The notes below the pieces were generated by a model. That model did no database searches and was not told the DNA's origin. It saw only the letters and a list, made by a program, of their open reading frames with translations. Below, piece by piece: positions 21,572-28,044 of a stretch of DNA of 38,025 bases. Every line of letters starts with the position of its first letter. The stretch's first letter is position 1. A program made the translations under genes and the position numbers. Source of the stretch: an uncultured Actinomycetes bacterium (GTDB taxonomy: Bacteria > Actinomycetota > Acidimicrobiia > IMCC26256 > PALSA-555); assembly GCA_937927875.1 (NCBI GenBank), contig CALEYV010000092.1, forward strand, positions 1 through 38,025. Direction: 5' to 3'.

Positions 21572-23179
21572 TTACGTCGCGGCCTCGGCGACGCGCTTCG
21601 CCCATCGGTAGTCGGGCTTGCCGGATGGGGAGCGCTCGATGTGGTCGACCAGCACCAGCTGGCGGGGGACCTTGTAGCCGGCGACGTGCGCTCGGGCCTC
21701 GTGCACGACGTCCTCGAGGGTGGGCTTCTCGCCGTCCCGCGGCTCCACGACCGCGACGACCCGCTCCCCCCACCGGGCGTCTGGGACGCCGACGACGACG
21801 GCGTCGAACACCGCCGGGTGCGCCTTCAGGGCGCCCTCGACCTCTTCTGGGTAGACCTTCTCGCCGCCGGAGTTGATCGAGACCGAGCCCCGGCCGAGCA
21901 CGGTGATGGTGCCGTCGTCCTCGCGCCGGGCGTCGTCGCCCGGCACCGACCAGCGCACGCCGTCGACGACCGGGAACGTCGCGGCGGTCTTGGCCGGGTC
22001 GTGGTAGTAGCCGAGCGGCACGTGACCCCGCCGGGCGAGCTTGCCGACCGCGCCGACCGGCGCGGGCTGGAAGTCGTCGGTGAGCACGGTGGTCTCGTCG
22101 TCGACCCGGAAGCGGGGCTGGGACGACAGGCTCCCCTCGGTGCCCACCGCCAGCTGGCCCTGCCCGCCGGCCTCCGACGAGCCGAAGCCGTCGACGATGA
22201 TCGTGTTGGGCAGCCGCTTGGCCAGGGCCTCCTTCACGGGCGGCGAGAGGATGGCGCCGCCCGACAGGAGGAGCGCCAGGCCGGACTCGTCGACGCCGTC
22301 GCCGAACTCGTCGAGCGCCTCGACGAGCGGCCGGGCCATGGCGTCGCCGACGATCACGAGGAAGTTCACGTGCTCGGCGGCCACGAGCTCCCAGATTCGA
22401 ATCGGGGCAAGCGACCGGTCGGGGGAGATCACGACGCTGCCGCCGGAGTAGAGGGTGCGCAGCGCCATCCAGTGGGCGGTGCCGTGCATGAAGGGGCAGG
22501 CGGGGAGGCAGCGCAGCCCGCCGGCGCGGGCCCGGTCCTTGATCTCCTCCGGGGTCTTGATCGGCTCGTCGAGGCCGGCGCCGAGGCCGCCGCCACCGAG
22601 GGCACCGAAGAAGATGTCCTCGTGGCGCCACATGATGCCCTTCGGCATGCCGGTGGTGCCGCCGGTGTAGAGGATGTAGAGGTCGTCGGCGGAGCGGGGC
22701 CCGAAGTCGCGGGCCGGTGACGCGTCGGCGAGCGCCGTCTCGTAGTCGTCGGCGCCGAGCCCGGTCAGGTCGGCGCCCGAGCCGTCGTCGACGGCGAGGA
22801 ACGTGTGGAGGGCGGGGACCGTGGACCGGATCGCGGCCAGCTTGGGGGCGAAGCTGCGGTGGAAGACGACCGCCACCGAATCGCTGTCGGTGAGGAGGTA
22901 GCGCAGCTCCTCCTCCACGTAGCGGTAGTTCACGTTGATGGGGACGGCTCGGAGCTTGTACGCGGCGAGCATGCCCTCGAGGTACTCGGTGCCGTTGTAG
23001 AGGTAGAGGCCGACGTGGTCGCCGGGCCCGACACCACGCGCCGCCAGCGCGTGCGCGAGTCGGTTGGCGCGCTCGTCGGTCTGGGCGAAGGTCAGCCGCC
23101 GGTCAGCGCAGACGAGGGCCTCCCGGTCCGGGATGGCGTCGACGACGCCCTCCCACAGGTCGGCCAGGTTGAACTCCAC
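21572..23179 (-). CDS. FadD19-like acyl-CoA synthetase (AMP-forming)
   Basis: A 535-aa ANL-superfamily ligase. It contains LYILYTGGTTGMPKGIMWRH (P-loop, about 170-189), GFGSSEAGG, the adenylate-contacting YYHDPAKTAATF, PGDDARREDDGTITVLGRGS and the C-terminal SINSGGEKVYPEEVE and RSPSGKPDYRWAK, whose Lys is the adenylation residue. The run of features (NLADLWE start, VNVNYRYVEEELRYLL, GDAMARPLVEAL, SGKPDYRWAK) closely follows mycobacterial FadD19, which activates C26 steroid side-chain acids; exact substrate is inference. Length is close to FadD19. GTG 23179 has TAGCAT 6 nt upstream. It faces the broken TIR gene and follows the peptidase gene on the same strand (55-nt gap). Confidence 0.9.
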   Translation of the reverse strand: MEFNLADLWEGVVDAIPDREALVCADRRLTFAQTDERANRLAHALAARGVGPGDHVGLYLYNGTEYLEGMLAAYKLRAVPINVNYRYVEEELRYLLTDSDSVAVVFHRSFAPKLAAIRSTVPALHTFLAVDDGSGADLTGLGADDYETALADASPARDFGPRSADDLYILYTGGTTGMPKGIMWRHEDIFFGALGGGGLGAGLDEPIKTPEEIKDRARAGGLRCLPACPFMHGTAHWMALRTLYSGGSVVISPDRSLAPIRIWELVAAEHVNFLVIVGDAMARPLVEALDEFGDGVDESGLALLLSGGAILSPPVKEALAKRLPNTIIVDGFGSSEAGGQGQLAVGTEGSLSSQPRFRVDDETTVLTDDFQPAPVGAVGKLARRGHVPLGYYHDPAKTAATFPVVDGVRWSVPGDDARREDDGTITVLGRGSVSINSGGEKVYPEEVEGALKAHPAVFDAVVVGVPDARWGERVVAVVEPRDGEKPTLEDVVHEARAHVAGYKVPRQLVLVDHIERSPSGKPDYRWAKRVAEAAT

Positions 23180-23185
23180 GTCTCG

Positions 23186-23191
23186 ATGCTA
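23186..23191 (-). promoter_or_regulatory. -10 element TAGCAT for the FadD19-like gene
   Basis: On the minus strand TAGCAT lies 6 nt before GTG 23179 with no SD, so the ligase gene has its own leaderless promoter although it follows the peptidase gene on the same strand. Confidence 0.45.
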
Positions 23192-23234
23192 CGGGCCGGC
23201 GACGTCGCGCCCGCGCGGCGCGCCGGCGCGGCGC

Positions 23235-24815
23235 TCAGGCCGCGAGATGCGCGGCGAGGTGGGCCGCGGTGAGCGGCTCGCCGGTCGCTTCCTCGACGAG
23301 CCGATCCCAGCGCTGGGCCGCGCCGGGCGCGAACACGGCTTCGGCGAGGAAGCGACCCGCGTCGCGGTGGTCCACGAAGCCGCCCGCCCGGTTCGTGATC
23401 GCGGTCTCGAGCTGCGACGCGAACAGCTCCCCGTAGAGGTAGTTCTGGTAGTAGACGGGTACCACCGCGAGGTGGATCTTGGCGGCCCAGTCGGGCTGGC
23501 GCCGGCCGGCCGGCGGCCGCACCCGCTGGTAACGCGCCACCAGCTCCCACCAGGCGGCGTCGAGGTCGGCGTCGGGATCGGCGTACAGCTGGCGCTCGAA
23601 GTGCGTGACGACGAGCACCCAGCGTGCGAACACGAGCAGCGACGCCCGCCGGGCCTGGGCCAGTCGGCGGCGAAGCGCGTCGAGGTCGGCGGCGGGGATC
23701 GCGGCGACGTCGCCGAGCCAGTCGGGGTCGCGAACCAGCCGGCCGAACAGCATCGCGACGCCCTCGGTGGTCAGCGCGTGCGCGGCGTCGCGCAGCAGCC
23801 ACGGCAGCCCGCGGTCGACGCCCTGGTTGTACGCCCCGTGCCCGAACTCGTGGAGCATGGTGTCCATCCAGCGCTCGGTGGGCTCCACGTTGCAGAGGAC
23901 CCGGATGTCTCCTTCGCGGTCGATGTCGATGCAGAACGCGTGCTGGTTCTTGCCGTCGCGGCCGTAGAGGTCGCTCGCATCGAGCACCGGGCGGACATCG
24001 AGGCCGATGCCGTCGTAGGTGCGAACGGTGAGCGCCTCGAGGTCGGCACGCACGAAGAGCGGGTCGAGCTCGACCGCGCCGCGGGCCGGCGGGTCCTGGA
24101 AGAACGGGTCGTCGAGGTGCCACGGGGCCAGGTCGGCCGGCGCGACGCCGAACCGGGCCGCCAGCGCGTCGTCGAGGGCGCCCTTCCAGGTCCCGAAGGG
24201 CTCGGCGGTGTGACGGTCGACCTCGTCGAGGGTCGCGAAGAGCCGCGCCTCGTCCATCTCGCCGACCCCGAGCGAGAGCGCGAAGTGGTCCCGGTAGCCG
24301 ACCGAGCGGGCGGCCTCGTTGCGGAGCCGAGCCAGCTCGCGGACTCGGTCGGCGACCTCGGCGCCGACCTGCTTCGACGCCTCCCAGGCCCGCTGGCGGA
24401 GCCCCCCGTCGTCGCTAGTGCGCAGGATGTCGAGGATCGCGTTGTCGGCCACCCGCTCCCCGTCGAGCTCGCCCCGGAACGACGTGAACGTCGCCTCGAC
24501 CTCGGTCTCGAGCTCGACGATCCGGCGTTGGAGGTCCTCGGCGACCTGGTTCGGGAGCATGGCGTCGTGCAGCAGGTCGAGCTGGCGCCCGAGCTCGGTC
24601 GCGCGCTCCGACCCGTCCTCGCGGGCGGCGCGGACGGCTGTGAAGGCATCCGGGTCGGCGAGGAGTCGGCGGCGGGTCAGCTCGAGATCGGCCTTGCGGC
24701 GGTTGGCGTCGTCGGACGCATGCGTGCTCGCCTTCCACCAGGCCCGGGCCAGCTCGACGTCGACCGGGCGGAGCCGCTCGACGAGGTCCTCAACCAGCCG
24801 CCCGGCGTCGTGCAC
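23235..24815 (-). CDS. Zinc metallopeptidase of the M3/M2 (gluzincin) type
   Basis: A 526-aa, mostly helical protein. The zinc motif is MLHEFGHGAYNQG with H322, E323 and H326, and E351 in ALTTEGVAM is the likely third ligand, as in gluzincins such as oligoendopeptidases and the ACE-like M2 family. The late YYQNYLYGELFASQL resembles the substrate-binding tyrosine region of M2/M3 enzymes. No signal peptide, so intracellular oligopeptide cleavage is expected. The frame is open for about 970 nt upstream, but that is antisense of the LLM gene. GTG 24815 is chosen because TAGACT lies 8 nt before it on the minus strand and the downstream sequence begins as a normal helical N-terminus. Confidence 0.87.
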   Translation of the reverse strand: MHDAGRLVEDLVERLRPVDVELARAWWKASTHASDDANRRKADLELTRRRLLADPDAFTAVRAAREDGSERATELGRQLDLLHDAMLPNQVAEDLQRRIVELETEVEATFTSFRGELDGERVADNAILDILRTSDDGGLRQRAWEASKQVGAEVADRVRELARLRNEAARSVGYRDHFALSLGVGEMDEARLFATLDEVDRHTAEPFGTWKGALDDALAARFGVAPADLAPWHLDDPFFQDPPARGAVELDPLFVRADLEALTVRTYDGIGLDVRPVLDASDLYGRDGKNQHAFCIDIDREGDIRVLCNVEPTERWMDTMLHEFGHGAYNQGVDRGLPWLLRDAAHALTTEGVAMLFGRLVRDPDWLGDVAAIPAADLDALRRRLAQARRASLLVFARWVLVVTHFERQLYADPDADLDAAWWELVARYQRVRPPAGRRQPDWAAKIHLAVVPVYYQNYLYGELFASQLETAITNRAGGFVDHRDAGRFLAEAVFAPGAAQRWDRLVEEATGEPLTAAHLAAHLAA

Positions 24816-24823
24816 GGCGGCGG

Positions 24824-24829
24824 AGTCTA
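24824..24829 (-). promoter_or_regulatory. -10 element TAGACT for the peptidase gene
   Basis: On the minus strand TAGACT lies 8 nt before GTG 24815. The divergent LLM gene instead has a strong SD (AAGGAGG, 24848-24854), so the two sides of this 45-nt gap initiate translation differently. Confidence 0.45.
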
Positions 24830-24860
24830 CGGCTAGGAAACATCCAAAAGGAGGTTCCCC

Positions 24861-25835
24861 GTGCCCCCGATCCACTTCGGCGCCTTCGCGCCCCAAGGCT
24901 GGAAGACCGAGCTGGTCGAGATCCCGAACCCGGCCGACAAGCGGCGCGTGTGCCGTGACACCGCCGTGCTCGCCGAGGAGCTCGGCTACGACTCGGTGTG
25001 GGTCTACGACCACTTCCACAACGTGCCCCGGCCGGCCCACGAGACGGTCTTCGAGTGCTGGACGACGATGGCCGCGCTGGCCGAGGCGACGAGCCGGATC
25101 CGACTCGGCCAGATGGTGTCGTGCACGTCGTACCGGCCGCCCGCGCTCACGGCGAAGATCACCGCCAACCTCGACGTCATCTCGGGCGGCCGGCTCGAGT
25201 GGGGCGTCGGCGCCGGCTGGTACCAGCAGGAGTACGAGGCGTACGGCTACGACTTCCCTGCCCCCAAGGAGCGGATCGGGCGCCTCCGGGAGGCGGTCGA
25301 GCTGGTCACGCTCATGTGGCGGGAGCCCGACGCGACGTACCACGGCCGCTACTACCGGGTCCGGCGCGCCCAGTGCGACCCGAAGCCGCTGCAGCAGCCG
25401 CACCCGCCGATCTGGATCGGCGGCGGCGGCGAGCAGCTCACGCTCCGGGTCGTGGCCCGGCTCGCCGACTACGCGAACTTCGGCGGGAGGCCCGACGAGT
25501 GGGCGCACAAGCGCGACGTGCTGCACCGGCACTGCGCCGACGTCGGGCGCGACCCGGGCGAGATCAGGCTGACGTGGAGTCCCGAGGTGCTCGTGCGGGA
25601 GACCGAGGCCGAGATTCGGGCCCTGTCCGAGGGGAGCCGGATCGGCTCGCGCTGGGGCGAGCCGTTCGACTCCTGGGTGTCGGGCAACCTGGTGGGGACG
25701 CCCGAGCAGGTGACGGAGCGGATCCGGGCCTACGTCGATCTCGGTTGCACCGGGTTCGTTCCCTGGTGCGCGGACTACCCCGACCACACCAGCCTGCGGC
25801 TCTTCGCCGACGCGGTGATGCCCCAGTTCCGCTAG
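24861..25835 (+). CDS. LLM-class (luciferase-like) F420-dependent oxidoreductase
   Basis: A 324-aa TIM-barrel protein of the bacterial luciferase-like superfamily in the F420-dependent branch. FGAFAPQGWKTELVEIP opens the barrel; LAEELGYDSVWVYDHFHNVP, TSRIRLGQMVSCTSYRPPAL, GGRLEWGVGAGWYQQEYEAYG, the YHGRYYRVRRAQCDPKPLQQ block and PPIWIGGGGEQLTLRVVAR follow the family order. Relatives oxidise or reduce alcohols, ketones or enones with F420. The GTG at 24861 is secured by a perfect AAGGAGG six nucleotides upstream, one of the strongest SD sequences here. Its TAG overlaps the stop of the convergent DUF4118 gene by 3 bases (25833-25835 against 25832-25834). Substrate unknown. Confidence 0.92.
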   Translation: MPPIHFGAFAPQGWKTELVEIPNPADKRRVCRDTAVLAEELGYDSVWVYDHFHNVPRPAHETVFECWTTMAALAEATSRIRLGQMVSCTSYRPPALTAKITANLDVISGGRLEWGVGAGWYQQEYEAYGYDFPAPKERIGRLREAVELVTLMWREPDATYHGRYYRVRRAQCDPKPLQQPHPPIWIGGGGEQLTLRVVARLADYANFGGRPDEWAHKRDVLHRHCADVGRDPGEIRLTWSPEVLVRETEAEIRALSEGSRIGSRWGEPFDSWVSGNLVGTPEQVTERIRAYVDLGCTGFVPWCADYPDHTSLRLFADAVMPQFR

Positions 25836-26554
25836 CGCTGCGCGGCCGCGAGCGCGGCGCCCAGCTGGTCGGCCAGCGCGACGGCCAGGGCCCGATCTTC
25901 GGCCGGTAGCCCCAGCCCGCTCCCGTCGGCCGGCATCGAGAGCACGAACCGGCCGAGCAGCTTGCCGTCACCGCGCACCGGGAGCTCGAGCTGGCTGGCC
26001 AGGCCGTCGGCCTCGCCGGCCGCCACGCGCACGCCTCCGTGGCGGAGCTGGGGGAGCGAGTTCGCGAACGGCGGCCGCTCGAAGCGGCAGCTCTTGAGGT
26101 CGAGGGTGCGGGTGAGCTCGTTCTGCACCAGCCGGATGAGCCGACCGGGTGACTCGCCGCCCGTGGCGAGCTCGGCCATGTTGCGGAGCTGCTCGGCGTC
26201 GCGCCGGCTGCGCCACGCCACGGCGCGGCTGCGACGGCTCCGCACGACGATCTCGCCGGCCACGATCCCGACCGCGACGAGCAGCACGACGGTCTGGACG
26301 TCGTCGCCGCTGTTGATCTGGAACGAGTAGTAGGGCCGGGTGAAGAGGAAGTCGAACGACACGGCGGCGACGATGGCGGCGAGCGCGCCGCCGATCCGAC
26401 CTCCGACGATGGCCCCGACGAGCACGGCCAGCACCAGGACGAGCGCGATGTTGGCGGCCTGCAGCTCGTCTCGGAACGGGAGGAGCAGCAGCGCGACCGC
26501 GATCGGCGCCAGGACCGCCAAGGACAGGGCCTGGAGCGCCCTGGCGTCGTTCAT
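25832..26554 (-). CDS. DUF4118 (KdpD-like) four-helix membrane protein with a GAF-like tail, lacking a kinase domain
   Basis: A 240-aa protein. Residues 7-105 contain four hydrophobic segments (LAVLAPIAVALLLLPF, NIALVLVLAVLVGAIVGG, the AAIVAAVSFDFLFTRPYYSF block, VVLLVAVGIVAGEIVV); SFDFLFTRPYYSF is the signature of the DUF4118 sensor domain of KdpD, the K+-responsive histidine kinase. After a basic stretch (RSRRSRAVAWRSRRDAEQLR) comes a compact alpha/beta part (about 125-240) that looks GAF-like. No HATPase or His-phosphorylation site exists, so it is a sensor without output or a partner for another protein. It follows ceoC by 67 nt on the same strand and may join the K+ uptake operon. Its stop overlaps that of the convergent LLM gene. 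Confidence 0.83.
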   Translation of the reverse strand: MNDARALQALSLAVLAPIAVALLLLPFRDELQAANIALVLVLAVLVGAIVGGRIGGALAAIVAAVSFDFLFTRPYYSFQINSGDDVQTVVLLVAVGIVAGEIVVRSRRSRAVAWRSRRDAEQLRNMAELATGGESPGRLIRLVQNELTRTLDLKSCRFERPPFANSLPQLRHGGVRVAAGEADGLASQLELPVRGDGKLLGRFVLSMPADGSGLGLPAEDRALAVALADQLGAALAAAQR

Positions 26555-26621
26555 GGCTGCACCTCGTCGGGACGCCCCGCCGGCCGTCCGCCGTGCCCAT
26601 AGCGCCTGGTCGACGCGGGAG

Positions 26622-27284
26622 TCAGCGGCCGATCAGGATGGTCTTCAACGCATCTTCGGAATCGGGAGTGACGAGCGCGAGCACCTCGTCACCGACGTTG
26701 ACGACGGTGTCGCCGCGCGGCACGACGACGTGCCCTTCGCGCACGACCGCGACGATGGTGGCGTCCCGAGGCACGCCGAGCTCGGCGATCGAGCGGGGCG
26801 CGGCCGGCGATCCCTCGGCCAGCGTGACCTCGACGAGCCGGGCCTGGCCGCCCTCGAACTGCAGCAGCCGGACCAGGGACCCGACCGAGACCGCCTCCTC
26901 GACGAGCGCGCTCAGGAGATGCGGCGTGGACACCGACACGTCGACGCCCCAGTTCTCGTTGAAAAGCCACTGGTTCTTGGGGTGGTTCACCCGGGCCACG
27001 ACGCGGGGGATCGCGAACTCCTGCTTGGCGAGCAGGGAGACCACCAGGTTGTCCTCGTCGTCGCCCGTCGCGGCCACCATGACGTCGCTGCCGTCGACGC
27101 CGGCCGCGTGGAGCGAGCTGACCTCGCAGGCGTCGCCGACGAACCAGTTGACGTCGAGCGAGCTCCGCAGCCGGTTCACGAGGGTCGGGCTCCGGTCGAT
27201 GAGCAGCACGTCGTGGCCCACCTCGTGGAGGTCGCCCGCGATGTAGGTGCCGACGTTCCCGGCCCCCGCGATCGCCACCTTCAT
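26622..27284 (-). CDS. ceoC: TrkA-family K+ uptake regulatory protein (CeoC-like)
   Basis: A 220-aa RCK protein. MKVAIAGAGNVGTYIAGDLH is the Rossmann GxGxxG nucleotide site (residues 6-11), VLLIDRSPTLVNRL ends in the ribose-binding Asp, and GDACEVSSLHAAGVDGSDVM and ATGDDEDNLVVSLLAKQEF complete the TrkA-N domain; residues 135-220 form a TrkA-C domain. Such proteins bind NAD(H) or ATP and gate K+ channels or transporters. Gene order relative to the divergent permease and the size match ceoC of mycobacteria. The ATG at 27284 overlaps the ceoB stop by one base (TGATG), so translation is coupled. The frame continues upstream only through ceoB antiframe sequence, which is not part of the protein. 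Confidence 0.9.
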   Translation of the reverse strand: MKVAIAGAGNVGTYIAGDLHEVGHDVLLIDRSPTLVNRLRSSLDVNWFVGDACEVSSLHAAGVDGSDVMVAATGDDEDNLVVSLLAKQEFAIPRVVARVNHPKNQWLFNENWGVDVSVSTPHLLSALVEEAVSVGSLVRLLQFEGGQARLVEVTLAEGSPAAPRSIAELGVPRDATIVAVVREGHVVVPRGDTVVNVGDEVLALVTPDSEDALKTILIGR

Positions 27285-27949
27285 CAGTGCGCTCCCGAGG
27301 TCGAGCCGTCGATCAGGCTCTCGAGCTCGTCCAGCGCGTCCTTGCGGACCGCGAGGTGGACGAGGTCGCCCTCCTGGCCGACGAGGTCGTCGACGGCGAG
27401 CTGGGCCTGCCCGGCCCGGGTCAGGGCGACGAGGCGGAGCCCCGGCACCGCGGCGAGGTCGCGGAGCGGCCGCCCCGCCCAGGTCGCCGGCAGGGCCCGC
27501 TCGACCAGCACGACCTGGCCGCTGGGCTCGGCCCACTCGGTCGCGGTCTCCTCGAAGAGCCGCCGCTGGACCTGGTCGATCGTCCACGTCACCGTGGCCA
27601 CGGTCGGGATGCCGAGCCGCTGGTAGATGACCGCCCGGCGAGGGTCGTAGATGCGAGCCACGACCCGGGGGATCTCGTAGGTCTCGCGGGCGATCCGGGC
27701 GGCGAGGATGTTCGAGTTGTCGCCGCTCGTGACCGCGGCGAGGGCGCCCGCCTCCCGAACCCCGGCCTCCTCGAGGTGGTCGCGGTCGAAGCCGAAGCCG
27801 TGGACCGCCAGGCCGCGCCAGTTCTCGGGCAGGTACTTCCGGAATGCATCCTGGTTCTTGTCGATGATCGCGACGCTGTGCCCGTCCCGGTCGAGCGCGA
27901 CGGCCAGCCCGGAGCCGACGCGGCCACAGCCCACCACGATCACGTGCAC
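27284..27949 (-). CDS. ceoB: TrkA-family K+ uptake regulatory protein (CeoB-like)
   Basis: A 221-aa RCK protein. HVIVVGCGRVGSGLAVALDR carries the GxGxxG dinucleotide motif, SVAIIDKNQDAFRKYL the Asp after beta-2, and GFGFDRDHLEEAGVREAGAL with VTSGDNSNILAARIARETY the rest of the TrkA-N fold; residues 135-221 form TrkA-C with GLRLVALTRAG. In actinobacteria paired CeoB/CeoC proteins are encoded beside an APC-type permease and are thought to form a heteromeric regulatory ring. Here the permease gene diverges 95 nt upstream. GTG 27949 is preceded by CAGGAT at 6 nt on the minus strand. Operon order is ceoB, ceoC, DUF4118 gene. Confidence 0.9.
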   Translation of the reverse strand: MHVIVVGCGRVGSGLAVALDRDGHSVAIIDKNQDAFRKYLPENWRGLAVHGFGFDRDHLEEAGVREAGALAAVTSGDNSNILAARIARETYEIPRVVARIYDPRRAVIYQRLGIPTVATVTWTIDQVQRRLFEETATEWAEPSGQVVLVERALPATWAGRPLRDLAAVPGLRLVALTRAGQAQLAVDDLVGQEGDLVHLAVRKDALDELESLIDGSTSGAH

Positions 27950-28044
27950 CGCCCGATCCTGGCACAGTCGGGTGCGCCCGGCTTCAGGCCGGCCCGTGCC
28001 AGACTGACGACCGCCGGCCGCGACCGCGCCGCTCCCGGAGAACC

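Noticed and set aside
24816..25787. Upstream extension of the metallopeptidase frame
   Set aside because: It is antisense to the LLM oxidoreductase; the sequence there has no peptidase features and a start with TAGACT lies at 24815.
27950..28044. Possible cyclic-di-AMP (ydaO-type) riboswitch before the KimA-like gene
   Set aside because: The gap to ceoB is only 95 nt and shared by a divergent gene, too short for that riboswitch, and none of its conserved pairing was seen.
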